The position numbers were made by a program, and so were the translations under genes. Shown piece by piece: positions 42,904 to 51,476 of a stretch of 64,000 nt of DNA (the stretch's first letter is position 1; each line of letters starts with the position of its first letter). Under the pieces are notes generated by a model. That model ran no database searches. It saw nothing but the letters and a program-made list of their open reading frames with translations, and had not been told where the DNA came from. Source of the DNA: Roseiarcus sp963824475 (GTDB taxonomy: Bacteria > Pseudomonadota > Alphaproteobacteria > Rhizobiales > Beijerinckiaceae); assembly GCA_963824475.1 (NCBI GenBank), contig CAWGPR010000007.1:248001-312000 (forward strand), written 5' to 3'.

Positions 42904-44697
42904 ATGCCGGACAGCGTAGCGCGTCGACGATTTCTGTTGTTCCTGATCAAGCCGTCGCACTACGACGACGAGGGCTATATCGTCCAGTGGTGGAAGTCGG
43001 CGCTGCCCTCGAATTCGCTCGCCTGCCTGTTTGGCATCGCGCAGAAATGCATGGAAGATCAAGTCCTTGGCGAGGACGTGGGCATCGAGATCTTCCCCGT
43101 CGACGAGACCAACACTCGCGTCCGCGCCGAGCGCATCGCCCGCCAGATCCAGGACAATGGCGGCTTCGGCATGGTCGGTTTCGTCGGCGTGCAGTCGAAT
43201 CAGTTCCCGCGGGTGATGGACTGCGCCCGTCCGTTGAGGGCGGCTGGCGTGCCGGTGGTCGTCGGCGGATTCCATGTCTCGGGCTGCCTCTCCATGCTGC
43301 CGGAGACGCCTGATTCGCTCAAGCAAGCGCTCGACCTCGGGATTTCGCTCTATGCGGGCGAAGCGGAAGGGCGGTTCGACGAAGTGCTGCGCGACGCCGC
43401 CGCGGGCAAGCTCAAGCCGATCTACAATTACCTCCATGATCTGCCGGGGCTCGAGGGCGCGACCGGCCCCTACATGCCGCCCGAACGCGTGGGCCGCACG
43501 CTCGGCATGATCTCGAGCTTCGACGCCGGACGCGGCTGTCCCTTCCTGTGCTCGTTCTGCACCATCATCAACGTGCAGGGCCGCAAGTCGCGCTACCGCA
43601 CCGCCGACGACATCGAAGCGCTGGTGCGCGTCAACCACGCCAACGGCGTCCGCTACTTCTTCATCACCGACGATAATCTGGCCCGCAATCGCAACTGGGA
43701 ATCGATCTTCGACCGGCTGATCGAACTGCGCCAGCAGGGCGTCTACTCGCGCTTCATTATCCAGGTCGACACGGCGTGCCACAAGATCCCGCGCTTCATC
43801 GAGAAGGCGGTGGCGGCGGGCGTCAAGCGCGTGTTCATCGGGCTTGAGAACATCGATCCCGACAATCTGAGCGCCGCGAAGAAGAAGCAGAACCACATCT
43901 CCGACTACCGAGAGCTCTTGCTCGAGTGGCGCAAGCGCCGCTGCATCACCTATTGCGGCTACATCATCGGCTTCCCGAACGACACGCCCGAATTGCTCGT
44001 CAAGCGCATCCAGATCATCCAGCGCGAACTGCCGCTCGACATCCTCGAATTCTCGATCTTAACCCCGCTGCCCGGCAGCGAGGATCACGCCAAGGCGGTC
44101 GCGAAAGGGGTCGACATCGACCCGGACTTGAACAAGTTCGATCTCGAACATGTCACGACCGACCATCCGCGCATGTCGCGCGAAGAGTGGCAGGAGTCCT
44201 ATCGCCTGGCCTGGCGCACCTATTACACCCAGGACCACATCAAGACGGTGATCCGCCGCGCCGTCGCCGGCGGTCCGCGCCCGGACACGGTCGCCTATCT
44301 CTTGACCTGGTTCTGGGCGAGCTTCCACTTCTACAACATCTACCCGCTTGAAACCGGCATGATCCGGCGCCGCTACCGCCGCGACCGCAGGCCTGGGATG
44401 CCGCTCGAGAACCCGCTTCTCTTCTACACCCGCCACTGGGGCGGGCAGGTCGTCACCTACGGCAGGATCCTGGCGATGTTCGCCAAGATTTACCTGTGGA
44501 CGCGCCGGCTCGAACGCGATCCGAACGCCAAGAACTATACCGACGAGGCGCTCAGGACCTCGGACGACTACGACCATCAGGAGATGTACCAGCTCTCCGA
44601 GGCGGCGCGACAGGCGGGCGAAAAGGCCAAACGCATCGAGGAACACAAGCACGCCCGCGCGTCGGTCGCCGAGCCGATCGTGGAGGCGGTGAAGTAA
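42904..44697 (+). CDS. B12-binding-domain radical SAM protein
   Basis: A 597-residue enzyme. The N-terminal region has a cobalamin-binding-like fold (FGMVGFVGVQSNQFPRVMDC, VPVVVGGFHVSG), and the radical SAM site is GRGCPFLCSFCTI, with the CxxxCxxC motif at about residues 212-219. Further segments are FFITDDNLARNRNWESIFDR and ITYCGYIIGFPNDTPELLVK. The C-terminus is about 150 residues of Arg/Trp-rich sequence. It belongs to the B12-type rSAM class that methylates or rearranges unactivated carbons. It follows the GNAT and ATP-grasp genes on the same strand, so the three may form one pathway. Confidence 0.88.
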   Translation: MPDSVARRRFLLFLIKPSHYDDEGYIVQWWKSALPSNSLACLFGIAQKCMEDQVLGEDVGIEIFPVDETNTRVRAERIARQIQDNGGFGMVGFVGVQSNQFPRVMDCARPLRAAGVPVVVGGFHVSGCLSMLPETPDSLKQALDLGISLYAGEAEGRFDEVLRDAAAGKLKPIYNYLHDLPGLEGATGPYMPPERVGRTLGMISSFDAGRGCPFLCSFCTIINVQGRKSRYRTADDIEALVRVNHANGVRYFFITDDNLARNRNWESIFDRLIELRQQGVYSRFIIQVDTACHKIPRFIEKAVAAGVKRVFIGLENIDPDNLSAAKKKQNHISDYRELLLEWRKRRCITYCGYIIGFPNDTPELLVKRIQIIQRELPLDILEFSILTPLPGSEDHAKAVAKGVDIDPDLNKFDLEHVTTDHPRMSREEWQESYRLAWRTYYTQDHIKTVIRRAVAGGPRPDTVAYLLTWFWASFHFYNIYPLETGMIRRRYRRDRRPGMPLENPLLFYTRHWGGQVVTYGRILAMFAKIYLWTRRLERDPNAKNYTDEALRTSDDYDHQEMYQLSEAARQAGEKAKRIEEHKHARASVAEPIVEAVK

Positions 44698-44749
44698 GGG
44701 CGGAGGAGTCCCGCCGTCGCGCCTCCAGTTCCGTCGGAATGATGACCTT

Positions 44750-44766
44750 GCTCCCGTTTTGGGAGC
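44750..44766. promoter_or_regulatory. operator palindrome before higBA
   Basis: Inverted repeat gctccc-gtttt-gggagc just ahead of the HigB start, with an added T/A pair on the outside. HigA-type antitoxins bind such palindromes to repress their operon, so this is a likely operator. Confidence 0.5.
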
Positions 44767-44781
44767 ATGCTACTTGACAAC

Positions 44782-45105
44782 ATGCGGATTATCGCTCGGC
44801 GCACGTTGCGCGAGTTCATCGAGCTGCGGGCCGGGCGGAAGGATCAACCCGCTTTGAAGGCGGCGCTCGACGCGTGGTTCGACGAGGTACGCAAGGCGCG
44901 CTGGACCAGCGTAGCTGATGTCAAAAGGCTGTATCGAACGGCGAGCGTCGTGACCGCTGAGCGCGTGGTCTTCAACATCAAGGGCAACGACTATCGGCTC
45001 GTCGCTGCGATCGATTTCGAGAAGGGCATCGTCTGGATCAAGTGGATCGGACCCCACGAAGATTACGACCGGATCGACGTGAGAAGGATTGAACATGGGG
45101 GCTGA
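44782..45105 (+). CDS. higB: HigB-family toxin (mRNA interferase)
   Basis: A 107-residue RelE-fold toxin of the HigB family. It reads MRIIARRTLREFI, then ARWTSVADVKRLYRTASVV, ERVVFNIKGNDYRLVAAIDF and VWIKWIGPHEDYDRIDV. HigB cuts mRNA on the ribosome. Start at 44782 (MRIIARR) fits the family; an ATG at 44767 would add five residues. The antitoxin gene overlaps its end by 11 bases, the toxin-first order normal for higBA. Confidence 0.92.
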   Translation: MRIIARRTLREFIELRAGRKDQPALKAALDAWFDEVRKARWTSVADVKRLYRTASVVTAERVVFNIKGNDYRLVAAIDFEKGIVWIKWIGPHEDYDRIDVRRIEHGG

Positions 45106-45472
45106 GGTAAGACCTGTCCGCTCCGAGGCCGACTACGAGGCCGCCATGGCGGAGATCGAACGCCTTTGGGGAGCGAAATCCGGAACGCTGGAGGGCGACC
45201 GGCTTGATGTGCTTGCGACCCTCGTCGACGCCTACGAGAGCGAACATGACCCGATCGATCCGCCCGACCCGATCGAGGCGATCAAGTTTCGCATGGATCA
45301 GCAAGGTCTCACGCGCCGCGACTTGGAGGCGATCCTCGGCACGCGCGCGCGTGTCGCCGAAGTCTTGAACCGAAAACGCGACCTCTCCATCGGTATGATC
45401 AGGCGGTTGCACGAGCGACTAGGGATCTCCGCTGAGGTCCTGATCCGCCCGGTGCGGAAGAGCGCCGCTTGA
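45095..45472 (+). CDS. higA: HigA-family antitoxin
   Basis: A 125-residue antitoxin. The first half (SEADYEAAMAEIERLWGAKS) is the HigB-binding part and the second is a helix-turn-helix: MDQQGLTRRDLEAILGTRAR, VAEVLNRKRDLSIGMIRRLH. It neutralises HigB and represses the operon by way of the palindrome upstream. ATG at 45095. Confidence 0.92.
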   Translation: MGAEVRPVRSEADYEAAMAEIERLWGAKSGTLEGDRLDVLATLVDAYESEHDPIDPPDPIEAIKFRMDQQGLTRRDLEAILGTRARVAEVLNRKRDLSIGMIRRLHERLGISAEVLIRPVRKSAA

Positions 45473-45563
45473 GAGCGACTTCGCGCATGAGAGTCTTCAC
45501 GATGACTGTCCCGTGAAGCCTGCTACAAGGGCCGTAAGGGCCGTGGATTGAATTTGGGGGGCC

Positions 45564-46346
45564 ATGCATTCCTTAAATCGGGCGGTCTTCGTCGCGCTTA
45601 TCACCTTCGGCGCGAGCCTCGTCGGGATGGCGCTTCAGTGGGTCGTGCCGGCGGATGTCTTGACCGCGTCGAAGGGCTCGGTCGGGGCGATGGTCGGGCT
45701 CGTCACGCTCTTGCTCGCGCTCGTCCTCGGCCTCCTCGTCTTCACCGCCTTCTCGGTCTTCACCACCCAGCGGGACGAAGCCTATTCGCTAGGGCCCATC
45801 GTGGCCGAGATCGACCTTGCGCTCGAACAATATGGCCCTGAGGCGGCCGGCGGGCGGGCGGGTTTGCGCTCGGCGCTTGAGCGTTCGCGGGTCCGCTTCT
45901 TCGGCGACGCCAAGCGCGGGCCGCAGCCTTTCACTTTCGAGGAGATGCGGGCGATCTTCTTAAGCCAGAACAGCTTTTTCGACCGCCTGAAGCCTGCGAC
46001 CGAAACCCAGCGGGGGCTCGTGGCCACGGCGAAGGATCAGGTGAGAAAGCTCGCCGACACCCAGATGTTGATGGCCCGCCAGCTCGCCAGCCCCTTCCCG
46101 CCCCATGTTCTGACCGTGGTGGTCTGCTGGGCCTCGGCGCTGTTTCTCGGCAACGGATTGGTGGCGGCGCCGAATGCGGTGAGCGTGCTGGCCCATCTCG
46201 CCGGCGCGGTCTCGATCGGGATCGCGATTTTTCTCATCCTCGAACTGAGCCATCCCTATTCGGGCCTGATCCGACTTTCGCCCGACGGGATCGACCGGGT
46301 GCTGGAGATTCTCGGCAAGACCAACAGGAAGGAGACCGCGAAGTAG
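45564..46346 (+). CDS. DUF4239 (bestrophin-like) membrane protein
   Basis: A 260-residue protein with four membrane segments: VFVALITFGASLVGMALQWVV, GAMVGLVTLLLALVLGLLVF, VLTVVVCWASALFLGNGLVA and HLAGAVSIGIAIFLILELSH. The FTTQRDEAYSLGPIVAEIDL segment between spans is the DUF4239 hallmark. Function is unknown in bacteria; ion-channel activity would be by analogy only. ATG at 45564. The next gene is a second small membrane protein on the same strand. Confidence 0.85.
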   Translation: MHSLNRAVFVALITFGASLVGMALQWVVPADVLTASKGSVGAMVGLVTLLLALVLGLLVFTAFSVFTTQRDEAYSLGPIVAEIDLALEQYGPEAAGGRAGLRSALERSRVRFFGDAKRGPQPFTFEEMRAIFLSQNSFFDRLKPATETQRGLVATAKDQVRKLADTQMLMARQLASPFPPHVLTVVVCWASALFLGNGLVAAPNAVSVLAHLAGAVSIGIAIFLILELSHPYSGLIRLSPDGIDRVLEILGKTNRKETAK

Positions 46347-46395
46347 GCGGGGTCAACGCCACGCGATCCGAGGTCTTGATTGAACGGAAGCCGCG

Positions 46396-46764
46396 ATGCG
46401 GCCAGGATCAAGCTTTAAGATGGGCGCGGGGCTCCGGCGCAGGATGATGGACGAGATCGAGCGGCTCGAGCTTCGGATCGAGGAGCTCAGCGAGGCAATC
46501 GAGCGCAGCCGGAGGTGGAGGCTCGCCGGACGAGCCTCGGCGGTGATCGGGCCGGCGTTGCTGGCCGGCTTCGCGCTCGGTCTTGTCGCCTACACGCCGA
46601 CCCGGATGATCGTCGCCCTCGCCCTCGCCATCGGCGGGGTGGTGCTCATGGGCTCAAGCCGCTCCAGCACCGAGGAATTGGAGCGCGCCTTGAGGCAGGC
46701 GGAGGCCGAGCGAATCGCGGCGATCGACGCCCTCGATCTCGTCCAGGTCAGCGAGGGGAATTAG
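46396..46764 (+). CDS. small coiled-coil membrane protein
   Basis: A 122-residue protein: a coiled coil (MMDEIERLELRIEELSEAIE), two membrane spans (SAVIGPALLAGFALGLVAYT and MIVALALAIGGVVLMG), then a second coiled coil (STEELERALRQAEAERIAAI). No family is recognised. ATG at 46396 has GGAAGC ahead. It follows the DUF4239 gene and may work with it at the membrane. Confidence 0.65.
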   Translation: MRPGSSFKMGAGLRRRMMDEIERLELRIEELSEAIERSRRWRLAGRASAVIGPALLAGFALGLVAYTPTRMIVALALAIGGVVLMGSSRSSTEELERALRQAEAERIAAIDALDLVQVSEGN

Positions 46765-46786
46765 CCGCGGGGGACGGTCGAAAGAA

Positions 46787-46860
46787 TGGAGCGGGCGAAG
46801 GGAATCGAACCCTCGTATGAAGCTTGGGAAGCTTCCGTTCTACCATTGAACTACGCCCGC
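46787..46860 (-). tRNA. tRNA-Gly (anticodon CCC)
   Basis: Reverse strand cloverleaf: GCGGGCG acceptor pairs fully with CGCCCGC; D arm GTTC...GAAC; anticodon stem GAAGC/GCTTC with loop TTCCCAA, so the anticodon is CCC (Gly); 4-base variable loop; T arm GAGGG-TTCGATT-CCCTT. A 3' CCA is encoded (46787-46789). It reads GGG codons. Confidence 0.95.
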
Positions 46861-46891
46861 CAATCGCACCGCTCGCTAAAGCCGCCGGCGA

Positions 46892-46968
46892 TGGCAGGAG
46901 AGGAGGGACTCGAACCCCCAACCCCCGGTTTTGGAGACCGGTGCTCTAACCAATTGAGCTACACTCCT
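46892..46968 (-). tRNA. tRNA-Trp (anticodon CCA)
   Basis: Reverse strand cloverleaf: AGGAGTG/CTCTCCT acceptor (one T-T mismatch at the sixth pair), D arm GCTC...GAGC, anticodon stem CCGGT/ACCGG with loop CTCCAAA giving anticodon CCA (Trp), T loop TTCGAGT. CCA is encoded at the 3' end. It lies just ahead of tRNA-Gly on the same strand. secE, the usual neighbour of tRNA-Trp, is absent. Confidence 0.95.
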
Positions 46969-47124
46969 ACGAAGCCCCGTTCATGCCGCATCGCGCGCGC
47001 CGATGCAAGACGGGGCGCGGTCCCGTAACGCCTCGGTCTCCGTGCGCAGCGTCCTCAATCTCTTCCATCGCGATCTTTGAAACCATGGCGGCGCGGGGAT
47101 TCACGTCGGCGGGGTCGCTCGCCC

Positions 47125-47322
47125 TCAGGCCCTTTGGGCGTCCCTGCTTCCATATCGACGCAACACGCTCTCAAAAAGGCCGATCTGCTCGGTAACGATG
47201 TTGATCGCCTCCTCTCTCTTCAGCGGCTTGGCGATCGGAGCGCCGGCTTCAATCGCCGCAAGCTGTCTGATCGCCTCGGCGAGATATCGTCGCGTGTCCG
47301 CCAATATGTCCATTGGCTCCAT
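47125..47322 (-). CDS. small helical protein, uncharacterised
   Basis: A 65-residue frame: MEPMDILADTRRYLAEAIRQ, then a helix LKREEAINIVTEQIGLFESVL. The start at 47322 has a GGGAG about 7 bases upstream. Charged helices without membrane segments; no family is recognised. Confidence 0.55.
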   Translation of the reverse strand: MEPMDILADTRRYLAEAIRQLAAIEAGAPIAKPLKREEAINIVTEQIGLFESVLRRYGSRDAQRA

Positions 47323-47510
47323 GCGTTTTCTCCCGTTCTTCGCGTCAAGCATAGCACGGATTTGGCCGCAGTGAGCTAAGCCTCGAGCCCCGAAACCTTC
47401 AAACTGAGACCCTGCCCGCGGCCCGTGCGCCGGCTTGACTTCGCCGCCTCCCATCGCCAGTTTCCGCGCGCCGCGCCTTAACTCCCCGTGCGGTTCGCCG
47501 CAAGGACCGG

Positions 47511-48464
47511 ATGCGCACCTATCTCAGCTTCGAAACGGCGGTCGCGGATATCGAGGCCCGTCTCGATGAAATGCGCGCGGTGGCGGAGAAAGGCGATTCC
47601 ACCGCGCTCGCGGAGGAAATCGGCAAGCTCGAGGCCCGAGCCGAAAAGGCGCTGGCCGACCTCTACGCCAGCCTGACGCCGTGGCAGAAAACGCAAGTCG
47701 CGCGCGCACAAGGACGTCCCCGCTTCGGCGATTACGTCAAGGGGTTTATCACCGAGTTCACGCCGCTCGCCGGCGACCGTTATTTCGGCGAGGACGAAGC
47801 GATCGTCGCCGGCCTCGGAAGATTCGAGGGCGAATCGGTCTGTGTCCTCGGGCAGGAAAAAGGCGACGACACGTCGAGCCGGGTGCGGCACAATTTCGGC
47901 ATGGCGCGCCCGGAGGGCTATCGCAAGGCGACGCGTCTCATGCAGCTTGCCGACCGCTTCGGCCTGCCGGTGATTTCGCTCATCGACACCGCGGGCGCCT
48001 TCCCCGGCGTCGAAGCCGAGGAGCGCGGCCAAGCGGAGGCCATCGCCCGCTCGATCGATGCGTGTCTTTCGCTCGGCGTGCCGAACGTCGCGGTGGTCAT
48101 CGGCGAGGGCGGCTCCGGCGGCGCGCTGGCGATCGCCGCCTGCAACACCGTGCTGATGCTCGAACACGCAATCTACACCGTAGCTTCGCCCGAGGCGGCC
48201 GCCTCGATTCTCTGGCGCGATTCCTCGCGCGCGCAGGAGGCGGCGACGGGGATGAAGATCACCGCCCAGGACCTGATCAAATTCGGGATCATCGACGGCG
48301 TCATTCCCGAGCCGCTCGGCGGCGCTCACCGGGATCCGGCCGCTACGATCGCCTCGACCAGCCGGGCAATCAGCGATGCGCTCAAGTCGCTTCACAACAT
48401 GGGTCCGGACGAACTGCGCAACGCCCGGGCGGAGAAGTATCTGGCGATGGGGCGGAAGATTTAG
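47511..48464 (+). CDS. accA: acetyl-CoA carboxylase carboxyltransferase subunit alpha
   Basis: With AccD it transfers the carboxyl group from biotin to acetyl-CoA to make malonyl-CoA. The 317-residue protein has the coiled-coil N-terminus (FETAVADIEARLDEMRAVAE), LADLYASLTPWQKTQVARAQ, FALYGQ-like region, PVISLIDTAGAFPGVEAEER, VIGEGGSGGALAIAACNTVL, and SPEAAASILWRDSSRAQEAA. ATG at 47511. accD is not in the window. Confidence 0.97.
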   Translation: MRTYLSFETAVADIEARLDEMRAVAEKGDSTALAEEIGKLEARAEKALADLYASLTPWQKTQVARAQGRPRFGDYVKGFITEFTPLAGDRYFGEDEAIVAGLGRFEGESVCVLGQEKGDDTSSRVRHNFGMARPEGYRKATRLMQLADRFGLPVISLIDTAGAFPGVEAEERGQAEAIARSIDACLSLGVPNVAVVIGEGGSGGALAIAACNTVLMLEHAIYTVASPEAAASILWRDSSRAQEAATGMKITAQDLIKFGIIDGVIPEPLGGAHRDPAATIASTSRAISDALKSLHNMGPDELRNARAEKYLAMGRKI

Positions 48465-48470
48465 CTCTCA

Positions 48471-48544
48471 CCCCCAATTCCTCTCCCGTCCCTCGGCAAT
48501 CCCCGGGTCGCGGCCAGGATCAGGTCCGGGGACGGGATTGGGAG
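48471..48544. terminator. hairpin downstream of accA
   Basis: Imperfect inverted arms, cccccaattcctctcccgtc on the left and ggggacgggattgggag on the right, form a long GC-rich stem just after the accA stop. No T-run follows, so it may be a repeat element or a weak terminator. Confidence 0.35.
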
Positions 48545-48565
48545 AAACGCAATAGGGAGGCTCGC

Positions 48566-49756
48566 ATGCTGCAGACTTGGCGCTGGTTCGGGCCGGACGA
48601 TCCGGTCAGCCTCGAAAATGTCCGTGAGGCCGGCGCCGCCGGCGTCGTCAGCGCGCTCCATCACATGAACAGGGGCGAAGTCTGGAGCAAGGACGAGGTC
48701 TTGAAGCGCCGGGCCGAGATCGAGGCCGAGGGCCTCGTCTGGTCGGTCGTCGAGAGCATTGGCGTCGGCGAGGAGATCAAGACGCGCAGCGGCGCATTCC
48801 GCGCCAAGATCAACAACCACAAGCAATCGATCCGCAACGCGGCGCGCGCCGGCGTGAAGACCTTCTGCTACAATTTCATGGCCATCACCGACTGGACGCG
48901 CACGGATCTCAACTGGCCGCTTCCCGGGGGCGGGACGGCGCTGCGCTTCGACGCGATCGACTACGTGGCTTATGACCTCTTCATCCTCAGGCGCGACGGG
49001 GCCGAGGGTGACTATGCGCCGGAGCGCATCGCTGCGGCGCGTGCGCGCTTCGAGGCGATGACGCCGCGGGAAATGCAGGAGTTGGAGCGGACGCTTATCG
49101 ACTGGCTGCCGGCGCGCGACTTCACCTACGACCGGCAGAGCTTCAAGCGCGCGCTGGCAGCCTACAAGGACGTGACGGTCGAGGATCTCCGCGCCAACCT
49201 CGTCGCATTCGTGCGCGAGATCGCCGCGACAGCCGAGGAGGAGGGCGCTCGGCTCGCGATCCATCCCGACGATCCGGCGTTTCCGATTTTCGGTCTGCCG
49301 CGGGTCATGTCGACGGCCGAGGACTTTCGCAAGCTGTTTCAAGCCGCGCCGTCTCCGGCCAATGGCCTCACGCTCTGCGCCGGCTCGTTCGGCTCTAACG
49401 CTGAGAACGATGTCGTCGCCATGGTGCGCGAGTTCGGCCCCCGGATCCATTTCGCCCATTTGCGCGATGTCAAGCGGGAGCCCGACGGCTCGTTCTTCGA
49501 GGCCGACCATCTCGTGGGCGAAACCGACATGGTCCGCTTGGTCGCGGCGCTGATGGCGGAGGAGGATCGCCGCCGCGCCGAGGGTCGCGCCGACGCCGAA
49601 ATCCCGATGCGCCCCGACCATGGGCATCTGCTCGGCGACGACGGCAAGAAACGGGTGAACCCCGGCTATTCCTTCATCGGCCGCCTCAAGGGGCTCGCGG
49701 AACTGCGCGGCGTGATGCAGACGGTGGAAGCGTTCCGGAGCGGCCGGGTGGCGTGA
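48566..49756 (+). CDS. uxuA: mannonate dehydratase
   Basis: Dehydrates D-mannonate to 2-keto-3-deoxygluconate in glucuronate catabolism. The 396-residue protein shows WRWFGPDDPVSLENVREAGA, VVSALHHMNRGEVWSKDEVL, FCYNFMAITDWTRTDLNWPL, LAIHPDDPAFPIFGLPRVMS (metal His), CAGSFGSNAENDVV, and IPMRPDHGHLLGDDG at the metal site. ATG at 48566 follows ATAGGGAGG. The rest of the uronate pathway (uxaC, uxuB) is not adjacent. Its product would join the Entner-Doudoroff branch. Confidence 0.95.
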   Translation: MLQTWRWFGPDDPVSLENVREAGAAGVVSALHHMNRGEVWSKDEVLKRRAEIEAEGLVWSVVESIGVGEEIKTRSGAFRAKINNHKQSIRNAARAGVKTFCYNFMAITDWTRTDLNWPLPGGGTALRFDAIDYVAYDLFILRRDGAEGDYAPERIAAARARFEAMTPREMQELERTLIDWLPARDFTYDRQSFKRALAAYKDVTVEDLRANLVAFVREIAATAEEEGARLAIHPDDPAFPIFGLPRVMSTAEDFRKLFQAAPSPANGLTLCAGSFGSNAENDVVAMVREFGPRIHFAHLRDVKREPDGSFFEADHLVGETDMVRLVAALMAEEDRRRAEGRADAEIPMRPDHGHLLGDDGKKRVNPGYSFIGRLKGLAELRGVMQTVEAFRSGRVA

Positions 49757-49990
49757 CAAAGAATGTGGACAAAACTGCACCTCCCGCGATGTGACGCGCG
49801 TCACTGCGACGCGCGCCGAGTCGTGTTCCGTTCAAACCACTAAAGACGACCGCGATGAGAATTGGATTCTGAGTCGGAACGTCAGCGAAACAGAACAATA
49901 CCCTTCTTGAGCAAGAAGGAAATTGTCGGAGAGGCTTACTCGCCTCAACTGCCGACATCGGGCAGACGATAATGCAGCGGGAGGGTTAAA
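49757..49990. other. intergenic before TIR gene
   Basis: 234 bases of lower GC with no gene on either strand that I can support. A ribosome site (gggagggttaaa) closes it just before the TIR start. Confidence 0.4.
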
Positions 49991-51385
49991 ATGACCCCAG
50001 GAACGATCTTTATTAGCCACAGGGCTGAATATGGGAATTTGGTCCGGGAGCTTAAGAAAGCGATCGAGACAACGTCGCGCGGACAAATCAGTGTGTTCAT
50101 CTCCGAAGACTTACCGGGGGCCGAGAAGTGGCGAGCGGCCATTAAATCAAGTTTGCAGGACGCGGAGAATCTTTTTCTCGTCTATGGCGCAGCTTACGAA
50201 GATTGGTCTTGGTGCTTCTATGAGGCTGGCTTCTTCTCTGGCATCGATACAGCAGAAAAACAATCTCGCCCAATCTATTGTATCGCCAGACCTAATGTTC
50301 CGGCTCCCGGGCCGTTAAGCGACTTGCAAATGGTGACCGACAGCGAGCAACTCATCAAAAATCTAATCGAGATTTACGATCGAAATAAAGTCCTTTACGA
50401 ACCGACCAAGCTACGTGAGTCTATCAATCAAGCGGCGAAGGGCCTCTTTCGGAAACTCGAGGAGTTCTTCAGCTATCCGCGCGTGTATTTCGCGGCCAAC
50501 GACAGCGATTTTGGCGATGCCGGAGTGATGCCAGCCGGCTCCACGGTCAGGGGCGACAAGACTTATTTAACCCAGCTTTTTGGGATCGGCAGGGATGTGG
50601 TCGGGTGGGATGAGTTGAGCAAGGCGACCGACGATCGCACTCCCCAAGAAAAGATGTTCTTCGACAAGTGGGCTGACGAAACCAAAAAGATCATCATCGC
50701 GGCCCGCGACCACAAATTCGTGGCGCCGCAGACGGTTCTGATCGCTCGTGGCGGCCTGCGCGTCCGTTTTCTCCTCTATCAAGCGCGGACTCAGGGAGAC
50801 GGCACGTACTGGTGTGAATTCCTGGTCATCAACGATGTCGGCGGGCCCGCGCTTGGATTGTCCCGACAACTGCTCGCACTGTTGACCAGTATCCGGTTAG
50901 CGTTTCGTTTTCGCTATGAGTTGATTCAGCGTTTCGCCTACGAGCCCGACAGGCTGTCCGATGAAGATCGCCGCGTCCGTATACAGGAGATACCGCGGAT
51001 TATCGACAATCTGACGACGGAATCCGAATCTCGCGGAAACATAACGCTGGAAGACCTCCAGAGCGCTTTTGACGATGAAGAGGCCGAGCGGATCGGCAAA
51101 CTGGTGAGCTACTGGCCATTTCTACAAGGGCAATTATACAGCGCGCTTGGACTTTCCGCCGATGGCAAGCCGGTATCGGATCAAGGCCTGATCGGGCCTA
51201 ACCTGGAACGGTACCGGATCGCTTTCGAATCGTTGCGATTGCTCAACCTTGAATTCCTCTCTCTCTGCTGCGCTCGCGTTTCGCGAATGATGTTGCGAAG
51301 TCCGGAGGAATTGAAGAAAAACGCCGAAGTGCTCGAAAACAACGTCAGGGCGCTGAGCGGACTGCTGACACAGTCGGCCGCTTGA
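49991..51385 (+). CDS. TIR-domain protein
   Basis: A 464-residue protein. The N-terminal 130 residues are a TIR-like domain: GTIFISHRAEYGNLVRELKK, ISVFISEDLPGAEKWRAAIK, and WCFYEAGFFSGID, where the Glu of FYEAGFF is at the position of the NADase catalytic Glu. The following 330 residues have no recognised family (ARDHKFVAPQTVLIARGGLR, HFRYELIQRFAYEP-like helices, and a helical C-terminus). Bacterial TIR proteins with a C-terminal sensor often form anti-phage systems that deplete NAD. ATG at 49991 with GGGAGG ahead. GC and codon use are lower than the neighbours', which suggests horizontal arrival; it is convergent with trpB where trpA would be expected. Confidence 0.8.
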   Translation: MTPGTIFISHRAEYGNLVRELKKAIETTSRGQISVFISEDLPGAEKWRAAIKSSLQDAENLFLVYGAAYEDWSWCFYEAGFFSGIDTAEKQSRPIYCIARPNVPAPGPLSDLQMVTDSEQLIKNLIEIYDRNKVLYEPTKLRESINQAAKGLFRKLEEFFSYPRVYFAANDSDFGDAGVMPAGSTVRGDKTYLTQLFGIGRDVVGWDELSKATDDRTPQEKMFFDKWADETKKIIIAARDHKFVAPQTVLIARGGLRVRFLLYQARTQGDGTYWCEFLVINDVGGPALGLSRQLLALLTSIRLAFRFRYELIQRFAYEPDRLSDEDRRVRIQEIPRIIDNLTTESESRGNITLEDLQSAFDDEEAERIGKLVSYWPFLQGQLYSALGLSADGKPVSDQGLIGPNLERYRIAFESLRLLNLEFLSLCCARVSRMMLRSPEELKKNAEVLENNVRALSGLLTQSAA

Positions 51386-51476
51386 GTCGACGCCCCTTGC
51401 GGTAGCGAATTCGCGAACGTCCGCGCTCGACGAATTATTGCTGCCCTTGTTTGTCGCAGCGAAGACTCGTGAAGCC

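Noticed and set aside
47681..48565. upstream in-frame extension of uxuA
   Set aside because: It overlaps accA in another frame and has no homology to mannonate dehydratase; the ribosome site at 48553 marks the true start.
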